Part shown: positions 40,394 through 49,383 of the stretch, in pieces
Position numbering within the stretch: the stretch's first letter is position 1
How the letters are laid out: each line of letters begins with the position of its first letter
DNA from: Bacteroidota bacterium
GTDB lineage: Bacteria; Bacteroidota; Ignavibacteria; UBA10030
DNA length: 64,000 nucleotides
Reading direction: 5' to 3'
Assembly: GCA_026416125.1 (NCBI GenBank)
Contig: JAOAFT010000009.1
Span: forward strand, 39,508 to 103,507
The notes under the pieces: generated by a model
What the model saw: only the letters and a program-made list of their open reading frames with translations
Database searches by the model: none
What the model was told of the DNA's origin: nothing
Position numbers and translations under genes: made by a program

Positions 40394-41089
40394 ATGTGGC
40401 AAATAGGGACTCTCGCTGTTCTATTATTTGTGGGAAATGTGAATTCAATACGAACTGAATATGATCTCAAAGCAGATATTGTAGCGCGAGCTTCTCAATG
40501 GGCACATCGCAGTGGTATCGACAGTATTACCGTTGAGTTTCGGCGGTTTCAGATTCCCAAAACCAATGTTCAGGGAACAGAGGTATTCCGTGTTGTTGAC
40601 GATGGGTGTGTGTTTCGAAAAGGAAGAGTAATTGTACCGGTGGAAATTGTACGAGAGAATATAACTGTTGCCCGCTTCAGTATTCCAGTGGTACTCCGAA
40701 CGTACCAGTTTGTATATGTTGCTCAACGACAAATACAACGTGGTGAGCGATTTACTCACCAGAATTGTCGGTTGATGCTTTTTGAAACAACATACCTTCC
40801 AGCGGATGTGGTAACAGAGTACGCAGAACTTGAAACGTTAATCGCAGCGCGGATTCTATCTGAAAAGAGTGTCGTAACGCGTTCAGTCAGTAAACCTATA
40901 CCAATAGTTAACCCCTACGATATTGTTACGCTCAAAGTACGTGCAGGTACAGTAATGATTTCAACACCAGCGATAGCAAAGGAAGAAGGTTACCGCGGAA
41001 AGCATATAACAGTGCAAAGGGTAGATACACACCAAAAGTACCGTGCACGAGTACTCGATGCTCATACAGTTGAACTCGAAATATACTAA
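40394..41089 (+). CDS. flgA: FlgA, P-ring assembly chaperone
   Basis: A 231-residue periplasmic protein with a short signal peptide (IGTLAVLLFVGNVNS). The C-terminal SAF-like domain is clear: VYVAQRQIQRGERFTHQNCRLMLFETTYLPADVV and NPYDIVTLKVRAGTVMISTPAIAKEEGYRGKHITVQRVDTHQKYRARVLD, the FlgA pattern. FlgA helps FlgI build the P ring. It lies between flgG and flgH. Confidence 0.93.
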   Translation: MWQIGTLAVLLFVGNVNSIRTEYDLKADIVARASQWAHRSGIDSITVEFRRFQIPKTNVQGTEVFRVVDDGCVFRKGRVIVPVEIVRENITVARFSIPVVLRTYQFVYVAQRQIQRGERFTHQNCRLMLFETTYLPADVVTEYAELETLIAARILSEKSVVTRSVSKPIPIVNPYDIVTLKVRAGTVMISTPAIAKEEGYRGKHITVQRVDTHQKYRARVLDAHTVELEIY

Positions 41090-41106
41090 ACTAAAGAGGT
41101 ATAAGT

Positions 41107-41688
41107 ATGAAATACAGCATTTACTGTGTTGTAGCAATCGTCATAGGTGTTGAGAGTTTTCTCCAAGCACAAGATTTTCGGGAAAATATAAATCGCTCAC
41201 TCTTCTCTGACCAAAAAGCTACGAAAGTAGGTGACGCACTCACAATTTATATAGTAGAAACATCAAGTGCTTCGAACGATGCAAAGACTAGTTCCTCTCG
41301 AGAGAGTGCCATTGGTGGAAGTGCAAGCGCATCGTACTCCGGGAGTGATTTACCATCAGCATCATTGAATTTAGGGACAACAAACTCGTTCAAGGGCGAA
41401 GGATCAACAGCAACTCAAGGTTCGATCCGGGCAAAGTTAAGCGCTCGTGTCGATTCAGTTCTCCCTAATGGAAATCTTTACATTCGTGGTAGTCGGATTA
41501 TTCTCATTAACAATGAAGAACAAGTAATCACTATTACTGGCATCGTGCGTCCTTCTGATATTCAACCAGACAATAGTGTGTATTCCTATAATATTTCTGA
41601 CGCTGTTATCAGTTTTCAGGGAAGCGGGATCGTAACACGATCGCAAGAGCCAGGATGGCTTACAAAACTCTTCCATTGGTTATTTTAA
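41107..41688 (+). CDS. flgH: FlgH, L-ring protein without a visible lipobox
   Basis: A 193-residue outer-membrane ring protein. The FlgH core is present: LFSDQKATKVGDALTIYIVETSSASNDAKT, GSIRAKLSARVDSVLPNGNLYIRGSRIILINNEEQVITITGIVRPSDIQPDNSVYSYNISDAVISFQGSG. Canonical FlgH is a lipoprotein with a Cys right after the signal peptide. Here the signal ends ESFLQA before QDF and the only Cys (Cys7) is inside the hydrophobic stretch, so no lipid anchor is expected. The protein shows the presence of an outer membrane. Confidence 0.93.
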   Translation: MKYSIYCVVAIVIGVESFLQAQDFRENINRSLFSDQKATKVGDALTIYIVETSSASNDAKTSSSRESAIGGSASASYSGSDLPSASLNLGTTNSFKGEGSTATQGSIRAKLSARVDSVLPNGNLYIRGSRIILINNEEQVITITGIVRPSDIQPDNSVYSYNISDAVISFQGSGIVTRSQEPGWLTKLFHWLF

Positions 41689-41701
41689 GGGTATGTACTG
41701 T

Positions 41702-42802
41702 ATGAAAACAATTATATTCCCAATACTTCTTGTGATGAATGTTATTCTTACGGTTGCCATTGCTGGTACACGTATTAAGGACATTGCGTATGTTCAAGGA
41801 CTCCGTGGCCAACAATTGGTTGGATATGGATTAGTTGTTGGATTGAATGGTACTGGGGATACTCAACGATCGACCTTTACACTACAATCGGTGACAAGTA
41901 TGCTTAAACGATTTGGAATTACAGTTTCGCAACGTGAATTGCGACTGAGAAATGTTGCCGCTGTTATGGTTACAGCACTTGCACCAGGATTTGCACGTGA
42001 AGGTGGATACATTGATGTTGTCGTTTCATCACTGGGAGATGCAACAAGTTTGCAAGGTGGTACATTACTTATTACACCTCTCTCAGCTCATGATGGGACA
42101 GTGTACGCAATGGCTCAGGGACCAGTTTCTGTCGGTGGAGTAAATGTAGTGGCTGGTGGCAGTGAAGTACGACGAAATCATACTGCAACCGGCAGAATTC
42201 CCGGTGGCGCAATTCTTGAACGATCGATACCAAGTACTCTTGCAAATGATTGGACTATCGTTGTTGTACTCATGCAAGCAGATTTCACGACAGCGAATCG
42301 TGTAGCATCAACGATCAATACCCAATTCCCTCATTCTTCCATTGCGAAAGATGCATCAACGATAGCAGTGACTGTTCCAGAAGAGTATCGACACGAGGGG
42401 AAAATGGTAGAATTTATTGCTCTCATTGAATCGCTAGAAGTGGCACCCGATGTGGTGGCTCGTGTTGTTATCAATGAGCGTACAGGAACAATCATCATAG
42501 GTGGAAATGTAACAATACTTCCTGTAGCAATATCTCATGGTGGGTTGAATATTGAAATTCAGTCGACACCTATCATTTCTCAACCAAATCCATTTTCACA
42601 AGGCAAAACAGTTGTTACACAATTAACGACTGTTGCAGCTGGTGAAGATAGTACTCGTGTCTATACCATTAATGGTGCTACCACTGTCCAAGATGTAGCG
42701 AAAGCGTTAAACGCTATGAAATTAACACCTCGTGATATTATTGCTGTATTTCAAGCACTTAAAGAAGCAGGAGCCTTAAAAGCTGAATTAGTTATTATTT
42801 AA
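41702..42802 (+). CDS. flgI: FlgI, P-ring protein
   Basis: A 366-residue periplasmic protein with signal peptide (IIFPILLVMNVILTVAIAG). Family motifs: TRIKDIAYVQGLRGQQLVGYGLVVGLNGTGD, RNVAAVMVTALAPGFAREGGYIDVVVSSLGDATSLQGGTLLITPL, and the C-terminal DIIAVFQALKEAGALKAELVII. FlgI forms the bushing in the peptidoglycan layer. ATG 41702 is preferred to ATG 41693, which sits too close to the ribosome site (AAGGG at 41687-41691). Confidence 0.96.
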   Translation: MKTIIFPILLVMNVILTVAIAGTRIKDIAYVQGLRGQQLVGYGLVVGLNGTGDTQRSTFTLQSVTSMLKRFGITVSQRELRLRNVAAVMVTALAPGFAREGGYIDVVVSSLGDATSLQGGTLLITPLSAHDGTVYAMAQGPVSVGGVNVVAGGSEVRRNHTATGRIPGGAILERSIPSTLANDWTIVVVLMQADFTTANRVASTINTQFPHSSIAKDASTIAVTVPEEYRHEGKMVEFIALIESLEVAPDVVARVVINERTGTIIIGGNVTILPVAISHGGLNIEIQSTPIISQPNPFSQGKTVVTQLTTVAAGEDSTRVYTINGATTVQDVAKALNAMKLTPRDIIAVFQALKEAGALKAELVII

Positions 42803-42803
42803 C

Positions 42804-43628
42804 ATGGGAATCACGTTAGCACATACAACACCTGAGGTGCAGAAAACGGGGCATACTCAGCTCGATGCAGCGAAAAAAACAAAATTACGAAAAGCTGTTC
42901 AGGAGTTTGAAGCCATTTTCGTTAATACTATGTTAAAGGCAATGAAACAGACTATTCAAAAAGAGGAATCTGACGATCAGTCATTTGGAAGTGATTTGTT
43001 TGACGATTTATTTAATATCGAAGTTGCAAAAGCGGTATCAAAGCAAGGATCCTTTGGCATAGCAGAAACATTATATAAAAAACTCACCGGTGAACAACTC
43101 CGGACTGATGAGAGTGACACAGCATCCCTTCTTCAAGTACGAGCACCAAAAATCCGATTTGCACAACCAAAATCTATAACCTCTACAAACCTTCAGAGCT
43201 CATCTTCCCTGACAGAACGTGTGAATCGGTTTCATAGTATTATTGAATCTATTGCAGAACAACATGGTGTTGATTCCACGTTGGTGAAAGCTGTGATTGC
43301 TGCAGAATCAGCAGGTAATCCCCGTGCGCTCTCATCAAAACAAGCTAAAGGTCTTATGCAACTTATTGACTCGACAGCTGTTGCAATGGGGGTTTCTAAC
43401 GTATGGGATCCAGAAGAAAACATTAAGGCTGGGGTCAAATATTTAAAAATTCTTTTAGAACAATTCAATGGGGACGTTAAGCTTGCACTAGCGTCGTACA
43501 ACGCTGGTCCATCCCGTGTTGAAAAATATGGTACGATTCCACCTATTCCAGAAACACAGATGTATGTTTCTCGTGTTTTGAAATTATGGAAAGCATTTCA
43601 ATCAATGGAAGGGAAAAACCATGAATGA
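42804..43628 (+). CDS. flgJ: FlgJ rod-binding domain fused to lytic transglycosylase
   Basis: A 274-residue two-domain protein. Residues 24-95 are the FlgJ rod-binding domain (LRKAVQEFEAIFVNTMLKAMKQTI ... LFDDLFNIEVAKAVSKQGSFGIAETLYKKL). Residues 143-265 are a soluble lytic transglycosylase (SLT) domain: catalytic Glu168 in IAAESAGNP, GLMQL (183-187), and LASYNAGPSRVEKYG. Enteric FlgJ instead carries a glucosaminidase domain. The enzyme opens peptidoglycan for the rod. No signal peptide is present, in keeping with export by the flagellar system. It overlaps flgN by eight bases. Confidence 0.93.
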   Translation: MGITLAHTTPEVQKTGHTQLDAAKKTKLRKAVQEFEAIFVNTMLKAMKQTIQKEESDDQSFGSDLFDDLFNIEVAKAVSKQGSFGIAETLYKKLTGEQLRTDESDTASLLQVRAPKIRFAQPKSITSTNLQSSSSLTERVNRFHSIIESIAEQHGVDSTLVKAVIAAESAGNPRALSSKQAKGLMQLIDSTAVAMGVSNVWDPEENIKAGVKYLKILLEQFNGDVKLALASYNAGPSRVEKYGTIPPIPETQMYVSRVLKLWKAFQSMEGKNHE

Positions 43629-44004
43629 GCAAGGTCTTGAAGAAATTTTAAAGACTGAAACTGAGCTTGTCGAAGCATTGCTTGGCGTGTTACGTCAACA
43701 ACAAAATGCAATCATTCACTTCCAAAGTACATCGTTATTAAAACTCGTTGAGCAACAGCATTCATTACTCCGCCCATTGGAACAACTTGAGCGTGAACGA
43801 GTAAAATTGTGTACTACAACGTCAGTGAATGGTGATGAAAGTGTACGTGAACAGAAACAACGGTTGAAGAACTTGGTCCGCCAAATAGTTGAAATAAATC
43901 AACAGAACAAGCGGCTTTTAGAGAATGCCCTGCAGTTTGTTCAGTACAACATTCGGTTGTTAACCGATGGATTCACGAAACAGCTCATTGACGCAAAGGT
44001 TTAA
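43621..44004 (+). CDS. flgN: FlgN-like chaperone for FlgK and FlgL
   Basis: A 127-residue helical protein with a long amphipathic coiled coil, starting with EILKTETELVEALLGVLRQQQNAIIHFQSTSLLKLVEQQHSLL and ending with LLENALQFVQYNIRLL. This fits the FlgN pattern. FlgN carries the hook-filament junction proteins FlgK and FlgL, which are encoded next. Overlap with flgJ indicates translational coupling. Families of this type have low sequence conservation, so the assignment rests on pattern and context together. Confidence 0.87.
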   Translation: MNEQGLEEILKTETELVEALLGVLRQQQNAIIHFQSTSLLKLVEQQHSLLRPLEQLERERVKLCTTTSVNGDESVREQKQRLKNLVRQIVEINQQNKRLLENALQFVQYNIRLLTDGFTKQLIDAKV

Positions 44005-44005
44005 T

Positions 44006-45373
44006 ATGTCCAGTCTCTCGACAGTATTGGAAGTTGCTCGACGTGCTCTCATGGCTCATCGTATCGCAATGGATACTGTAGGGCACAATGTTGCAAATGC
44101 TGAAACACCAGGATATACACGTCAACGTGTTAATTTAACTGCGACTCACCCATTGCGTACACCTGTTGGAATGCTTGGTACGGGTGTGACTGTACAAACC
44201 ATTGAACGGTTACGAGAACACTTTATCGATTCGCAAATTCGAGCGACCAATGATGCGCTTGGAAAAGCAACAGCTCAGCAAACGATACTTTCACAAATTG
44301 AAGCACTCCTTAATGAACCATCGGATTATGGTTTAAGTAATCAACTCGATGCGTTTTTTAATGCATTTCAGAATCTTGCTGTTCACCCTGAAGAATCTGC
44401 ATACAGGAATGCAGTTCTTCAGCAAGGTGTTTTAATTTCTAAGACATTCCATCAGTACGATAGTACTCTAAAGAAACTCCAGAATGATGTAAAGTCCGAT
44501 ATAGAGGTAAAACTTCAAACGATTAACACACTTGCAAAAAAAATCAGCGAACTTGATGTGCAGATTATTCAATCGCGGGCAACAGGTGTAGAACCAAATG
44601 ATTTATTGGATCAACGGGATTATGCTATTAAGGAACTTTCAAACCTTGTACGTGTCAATGTTGTCGAAGATTCACAGGGGGCTGTCCTTGTTGCCATTGA
44701 AGGTACCGTTATAGCGTCAAAGAGTGGTTATGCGGAGCTAACAGCACGGATGAATGGTTCAAAAATCGAAATCTATTCATCCGATGCAGTCCGGCCACTT
44801 TTAATTCAGTCTGGCAGTTTAGGTGGTGTACTTGAAGCATACAATAGTATACTACCAACATACATTAATAAAATTCATACCCTTGCCTCAGCACTAATTA
44901 CAAGTGTCAATGCGCTTCACCGGCAAGGATATGGTCTTGGATCTCCTCCACCGACTGGGTATGATTTTTTTAGTGGAACAAACGCATTCGATATTGAGGT
45001 TAATCAAGATTTACTGAACAATTCTAACTTAGTTGCAGCTTCTGGGACAGGGCAAACAGGTGATAATTCGATTGCAATTGCAATCAGTCAATTACGAACA
45101 ACTCGAATTCTTAATGGAAACTCTGAATCAATTCCACAATTCTATAGTTCACTTGTGAGTGATATTGGTACTGCAATTACAGCAGCAGAGAAATTACAAA
45201 CAACCCAAACGCTCATTCTCAAACAATTAGAAGTACAACGTGCCTCTGTCTCAGGTGTTTCTATCGATGAAGAAATGACGAATATGATCAGGTACCAGCG
45301 TGCGTTTGATGCCTCAGCTCGAATGGTAAAAACAGTGGATGAGATGTTTCAAACAATTTTGAGTATGGTGTAA
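44006..45373 (+). CDS. flgK: FlgK, hook-filament junction protein 1
   Basis: A 455-residue axial protein. N-terminal signature: LEVARRALMAHRIAMDTVGHNVANAETPGYTRQRV; C-terminal: GVSIDEEMTNMIRYQRAFDASARMVKTVDEMFQTILSM. The body contains the usual LLDQRDYAIKELSNLVRV motif. FlgK joins hook to filament with FlgL. ATG 44006 begins one base after the flgN stop and has AAAGG upstream; an earlier codon at 43967 lies within flgN. Confidence 0.95.
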   Translation: MSSLSTVLEVARRALMAHRIAMDTVGHNVANAETPGYTRQRVNLTATHPLRTPVGMLGTGVTVQTIERLREHFIDSQIRATNDALGKATAQQTILSQIEALLNEPSDYGLSNQLDAFFNAFQNLAVHPEESAYRNAVLQQGVLISKTFHQYDSTLKKLQNDVKSDIEVKLQTINTLAKKISELDVQIIQSRATGVEPNDLLDQRDYAIKELSNLVRVNVVEDSQGAVLVAIEGTVIASKSGYAELTARMNGSKIEIYSSDAVRPLLIQSGSLGGVLEAYNSILPTYINKIHTLASALITSVNALHRQGYGLGSPPPTGYDFFSGTNAFDIEVNQDLLNNSNLVAASGTGQTGDNSIAIAISQLRTTRILNGNSESIPQFYSSLVSDIGTAITAAEKLQTTQTLILKQLEVQRASVSGVSIDEEMTNMIRYQRAFDASARMVKTVDEMFQTILSMV

Positions 45374-45375
45374 CT

Positions 45376-46263
45376 ATGAGAATTACAGAAAGCAACATGG
45401 CTTCACGCTATATGGATAGCATTAATAAAACGCGTGAACGATTAGTAAATTTGCAAAGCCAAACTGCAACAGGAAAACGAGTTTTAAAAGTATCAGACGA
45501 CCCGCAAGGTACAGCGCTTATCCTTCGATTGAAATCAATCCTGACTGCTAATGAGCAGTACATATCAAATACTCAAGAAGCTCAATCGTTCATGGAAGTA
45601 ACGTCGAATACACTTGACCAGATTGCCGATGTTCTAACATTGCTGAAAGAGGTTATAACACGGGCAATGAATGGTTCACTCACAGAAACGTATGATACCT
45701 TTGCTCTACAAGTTGATGAGTTCCTCGATGAAGTAGTACATCTCTCAAACACGCAGTTTAATGGTCGATACATTTTTAGTGGTACCAATATACTTGAGCA
45801 GCCATTTACTCTCGCGGCTGATCGTTCGGCTGTAACAATAAACCCAAATGGAATTACAGGAACCATTGAAGTACCAATAGCTGAAGGATTAAAACAGAAT
45901 ATCAATATCGATGGTCAGGAAGCGTTTCGAGGAACAGGGCTCTTCGATTTATTCATCAAACTGCGTACTGCACTTCAGGCAGGTCATTCTCCAACAAAAG
46001 CGGATATCGACGAAATAGATTCAATGCTCGATCATATTTTAACCCAATCGAGTAAGGCAGGTCTTATTGCACAGCAGTTAACGCATCACGTTTCATACCT
46101 TGAGGGGCAGACTATTTCCTTACAAAGTTTACTTTCGATGGTTCAAGATACCGATATTGCAGAATCTATTACTCAGTTACAACAGAATGAGCTTATGCTT
46201 CAAGCAGCGCTCAGCATCACCGCTCGTATTCTTCCAAAAACATTGCTCGATTATTTGAGGTAA
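45376..46263 (+). CDS. flgL: FlgL, hook-filament junction protein 2
   Basis: A 295-residue flagellin-like protein. The N-terminus (MASRYMDSINKTRERLVNLQSQTATGKRVLKVSDDPQGTALILRLKS) and the internal LSNTQFNGRYIFSGTN are FlgL hallmarks; the C-terminal helix (DTDIAESITQLQQNELMLQAALSITARILPKTLLDYL) is flagellin-like. It begins three bases after the flgK stop and is the last axial protein gene here. The flagellin itself is not in the window. Confidence 0.95.
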   Translation: MRITESNMASRYMDSINKTRERLVNLQSQTATGKRVLKVSDDPQGTALILRLKSILTANEQYISNTQEAQSFMEVTSNTLDQIADVLTLLKEVITRAMNGSLTETYDTFALQVDEFLDEVVHLSNTQFNGRYIFSGTNILEQPFTLAADRSAVTINPNGITGTIEVPIAEGLKQNINIDGQEAFRGTGLFDLFIKLRTALQAGHSPTKADIDEIDSMLDHILTQSSKAGLIAQQLTHHVSYLEGQTISLQSLLSMVQDTDIAESITQLQQNELMLQAALSITARILPKTLLDYLR

Positions 46264-46264
46264 T

Positions 46265-47041
46265 ATGGGAAAACGGAAACTTGATGGTGCAACCATTGGT
46301 GGTGTTCTCCTTGGTGTTATTTCTATTTTTGGTTCATTTTTACTCGAAGGTGGACAGATAGCTGCACTCATTCTGCTGCCAGCAATCATCATTGTTCTTG
46401 GTGGCACCATTGCAGCAACGATGATAGGAACATCACCAAAGTATCTTGCAACAATGGTCAAGCTTATAAAACTTGTTGTTTTTCCACCACTCTATAACCG
46501 CAAGGCAATTATTAATGAACTCGTGCATTACGCAACGATAGCTCGAAAGGATGGTTTATTGACACTCGATGCACAGCTGTCGAAGATGAGTGATCCGTTT
46601 CTTCAACGTATCATTCGGTATGCGATCGATGGAGCGGAACCTGAAGCACTCCAGGCAGTTGCCAAGGCTGAATTGGATGGAATGACCGAACGACACGCGT
46701 ACGGTGCCCTTCTCTTTCAAAAGATGGGTGGATACTCACCAACAATGGGGATTATTGGTACAGTAATGGGATTGATAACAACGCTCGCTTCGGCAGGTGA
46801 AAATCCCGATGTACTTATACGGCATATTGCAACGGCGTTCATTGCAACTCTCTGGGGTGTGTACATGGCAAACCTAGTGTGGCTACCTATTGCTGAAAAG
46901 TTACGCCACATTCATGATCAAGAGATGCTCTATCGCGAAATTATAGTTGAAGGAGTTCTTTCTATTCAATCAGGAGATATTCCATCTGTAATAAAAGCAA
47001 AATTGTTCAGCAAATTACCACCGAGTGAACAAGAGGAATGA
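46265..47041 (+). CDS. motA: MotA stator subunit, first copy
   Basis: A 258-residue membrane protein with four helices. Typical sequences are TIGGVLLGVISIFGSFLLEGGQIAALILLPAIIIVLGGT, FQKMGGYSPTMGIIGTVMGLITTLA and HIATAFIATLWGVYMANLVWLPIAEKL. This compact, gram-positive-like MotA form differs clearly from the second copy at 48507. It forms a proton or sodium channel with MotB, encoded next. The ion cannot be told with certainty from sequence alone. Confidence 0.95.
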   Translation: MGKRKLDGATIGGVLLGVISIFGSFLLEGGQIAALILLPAIIIVLGGTIAATMIGTSPKYLATMVKLIKLVVFPPLYNRKAIINELVHYATIARKDGLLTLDAQLSKMSDPFLQRIIRYAIDGAEPEALQAVAKAELDGMTERHAYGALLFQKMGGYSPTMGIIGTVMGLITTLASAGENPDVLIRHIATAFIATLWGVYMANLVWLPIAEKLRHIHDQEMLYREIIVEGVLSIQSGDIPSVIKAKLFSKLPPSEQEE

Positions 47042-47043
47042 TA

Positions 47044-47754
47044 ATGACGAAGAAAAAAGACCACAAGAATGAAGATAATATTGACCGGTGGCTACTTACA
47101 TACGCCGATCTTATAACACTTCTCCTTGGCTTGTTTGTTATTTTGTATGGAATGTCGAAAATCGACCTTGAACGGTATGAACAAGTTGTTTCAGCGCTTG
47201 GTGGAGTGTTTGGAAGAGAAAGTGGAGTTTTCGAAGGGAAGAAGAAAGTAATCGAGCAATTGACACCGTTGCAGAAGGAACGGAATAGAATACAACAATC
47301 AATACAAAACGTTATTGGCGATCTTACAACGAAAGGGCTGGTATCATTCTCACAGAACGAACGAGGCGTCACAGTTCACCTTACTGAAGAGCTTTTATTT
47401 CCTTCAGGAAGTGCTGAACTCAAAGGAAGTTCCCTTGCGGTTCTTGATACCATTGCATCAGTTCTCGTGACACTACCGAACGATATACGTATTGAAGGTC
47501 ACACGGATGATGTACCAATACGTACAGAACGATTTCCTTCCAATTGGCATCTCTCGGTTGCGCGGGCGTTGAATACAGCATTTTACATTATCAATAAGTA
47601 TCACATGAAGCCAGGCCAACTATCAATAGCGGGGTATGCAGAGTACCGTCCACTTGTTCCAAATACAAGTCCAGAAAATCGAGCACGAAATCGACGTGTA
47701 GACATTGTTATTGTAACGAATGTTGTCAATGGAGTTATAACAGGTAAAGAATAA
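47044..47754 (+). CDS. motB: MotB stator subunit, first copy
   Basis: A 236-residue protein with one membrane helix containing the ion-binding Asp22 (RWLLTYADLITLLLGLFVILYGMSK), a plug-like segment, and a C-terminal OmpA-like peptidoglycan-binding domain (IEGHTDDVPIRTERFPSNWHLSVARALNTAFYI ... ENRARNRRVDIVI). I prefer ATG 47044, nine bases after GAGG; ATG 47038 overlaps the motA stop. It anchors the first MotA to the wall. Confidence 0.94.
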   Translation: MTKKKDHKNEDNIDRWLLTYADLITLLLGLFVILYGMSKIDLERYEQVVSALGGVFGRESGVFEGKKKVIEQLTPLQKERNRIQQSIQNVIGDLTTKGLVSFSQNERGVTVHLTEELLFPSGSAELKGSSLAVLDTIASVLVTLPNDIRIEGHTDDVPIRTERFPSNWHLSVARALNTAFYIINKYHMKPGQLSIAGYAEYRPLVPNTSPENRARNRRVDIVIVTNVVNGVITGKE

Positions 47755-47775
47755 TGTGTGATTGAGAGGTATACT

Positions 47776-48192
47776 ATGAAGTGGCAAAATATACAATTTG
47801 GCGAGTTTGAGTATCAGGAAGATCACATACTTAATTTCCCTGAAGGACTCTTTGGATTTGAGGATTTACATAAATTCGTTTTGATTAACGATGAGCAGTC
47901 AGAGCCTATTCGTTGGTTAGTATCGTTAGAAGATGGTTACGTGAGTTTCCCAGTTATTGAACCTCATATCATTGTTCCAACCTATACAGCTGGAGAGTAT
48001 GATACAGAAGGGAACACAATCCTCGTAGTTGTTACGCTTCGTAGTTCGGTTGAAGAATCAACAGTTAATCTCCGAAGCCCGATTGTTATTTCGAACACAA
48101 CACAAGAAGGTCGTCAAGTTGTTCTTATGAACGAGGAGTATTCCTTTGAATACCCCCTTTTCCACCACGAAGCAGATATTCAGAAAGGGTAA
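47776..48192 (+). CDS. fliW: FliW, flagellar assembly factor and CsrA antagonist
   Basis: A 138-residue protein with the FliW signature FPEGLFGFEDLHKFVLIN and later VVVTLRSSVEESTVNLRSPIVISNTTQEGRQVVL. FliW binds CsrA and is released from it when flagellin accumulates, thereby linking export to flagellin translation. ATG 47776 has GAGAGG (47764-47769) upstream. csrA begins four bases after the stop, the classic arrangement. Confidence 0.95.
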   Translation: MKWQNIQFGEFEYQEDHILNFPEGLFGFEDLHKFVLINDEQSEPIRWLVSLEDGYVSFPVIEPHIIVPTYTAGEYDTEGNTILVVVTLRSSVEESTVNLRSPIVISNTTQEGRQVVLMNEEYSFEYPLFHHEADIQKG

Positions 48193-48195
48193 TCT

Positions 48196-48489
48196 ATGCT
48201 TGTATTGGCACGGAAAGTTAATGAAAGTATACGTATTGGTGATAAAATTGTTGTAAAAGTGCTTTCAATTCAAGAAGGTCAAGTGAAGTTGGGAATCGAA
48301 GCACCGAAGAACGTAGAGATCTTACGGTGGGAAATTTACGAGCAAATTGTAAAAAGTAATCAAGAGGCAGTTGCTGCCCCTAAACAGAGAGCAGAAGAAA
48401 TTGCTAAAAAGTTGCAACCACAGACGTCAAAAGAAAACAAAAAGAGTAATTCTGGTTTATCGAAAATTCAGAATACTTGTTCTGAGTAA
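48196..48489 (+). CDS. csrA: CsrA RNA-binding translational regulator, with extended tail
   Basis: A 97-residue protein. Residues 1-56 are a normal CsrA (MLVLARKVNESIRIGD, VKVLSIQEGQVKLGIEAPKNVEILRWEIYE, including the RNA-contacting Leu4 and Arg6 and the late Arg). The tail of about 40 residues is long, basic and polar (RAEEIAKKLQPQTSKENKKSNSG), longer than in the 60-75 residue forms. CsrA dimers bind ANGGA motifs over ribosome sites. FliW, encoded next door, would antagonise it. Likely targets include flagellin and perhaps the flgE leader seen at 20085-20202. Confidence 0.95.
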   Translation: MLVLARKVNESIRIGDKIVVKVLSIQEGQVKLGIEAPKNVEILRWEIYEQIVKSNQEAVAAPKQRAEEIAKKLQPQTSKENKKSNSGLSKIQNTCSE

Positions 48490-48506
48490 ACAAAGAGGAG
48501 GTACCT

Positions 48507-49370
48507 ATGCTTGTATTAGTTGGAATTGTCGTGGTACTGGTTGGTGTTTTAGGTGGGTTCATTCTTGAAGGTGGTCCACCAGCAGTTCTCTTGCAATGGG
48601 CTGAGTTCGTAATAATCGGTGGAGCTGCTATAGGGTCTCTGTTAATTAGTACACCACCAGTTGTAATGAAACAAATGGTGGCAAAGTTAACAACGCTTTT
48701 TAAACCCAATCCTTACACGAAGCAAGAGTACCTCAATCTTCTGAAAACAATGTTTGAATTATTCACAATTGCACAACGTGATGGATTAATTAATATTGAG
48801 GCTCACATTGAGGATCCTGAAAAAAGTTCAGTGTTTTCGAAAAATCCTTTTTTACTGAAAAACCACCATGCATTAAGCTTTTTCTCTGATACGATGAAGT
48901 TACTCCTTGGAGGTGGTGTACCTCCCCACGATCTCGAGGCATTACTTGATAGTGATATTGAAACGCACCATTTTGAGTCATCAACAAGTCCCATGCTCTT
49001 TCAAAAGGTTGGTGATTCACTGCCTGGACTTGGAATTGTTGCTGCAGTCCTCGGTATTGTTATAACAATGCAAGCGATTGATGGTCCTCCTGAAGAAATA
49101 GGGCACAAAGTTGCTGCGGCACTTGTTGGTACATTTCTAGGTGTTTTAATGTCGTACGGGTTTGTACAGCCAATCGCAACAAATTTGGATCTCTCTGCAC
49201 AATATGAGTCAAAATTTTTCGAATGTATGAAAGCAGGTATTCTCGCATTTGCGAAGGGTAATTCCCCTATTGTTGTTGTGGAGTATGCACGTCGAGCAAT
49301 ACCTTCATCGGAACGGCCATCGTTTGCAGAAGTTGAGCAGGCAATGCGGGAGTTACGGCAAGCTAAGTAA
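48507..49370 (+). CDS. motA: MotA-type stator subunit, second copy
   Basis: A 287-residue MotA of the proteobacterial type: LVGIVVVLVGVLGGFILEGGPPAVLLQWAEFVIIGGAAIGSLL, IAQRDGLINIEAHIEDPEKSSVF, LFQKVGDSLPGLGIVAAVLGIVITMQAIDGPPEEIGHKVAAALVGTFLGVLMSYGFVQPIA. It is distinct in sequence and length from the MotA at 46265, so the two pairs are not recent duplicates. An AGAGGAGG ribosome site (48494-48501) precedes ATG 48507. Its MotB follows. Confidence 0.95.
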   Translation: MLVLVGIVVVLVGVLGGFILEGGPPAVLLQWAEFVIIGGAAIGSLLISTPPVVMKQMVAKLTTLFKPNPYTKQEYLNLLKTMFELFTIAQRDGLINIEAHIEDPEKSSVFSKNPFLLKNHHALSFFSDTMKLLLGGGVPPHDLEALLDSDIETHHFESSTSPMLFQKVGDSLPGLGIVAAVLGIVITMQAIDGPPEEIGHKVAAALVGTFLGVLMSYGFVQPIATNLDLSAQYESKFFECMKAGILAFAKGNSPIVVVEYARRAIPSSERPSFAEVEQAMRELRQAK

Positions 49371-49383
49371 GGATTAATTAACT

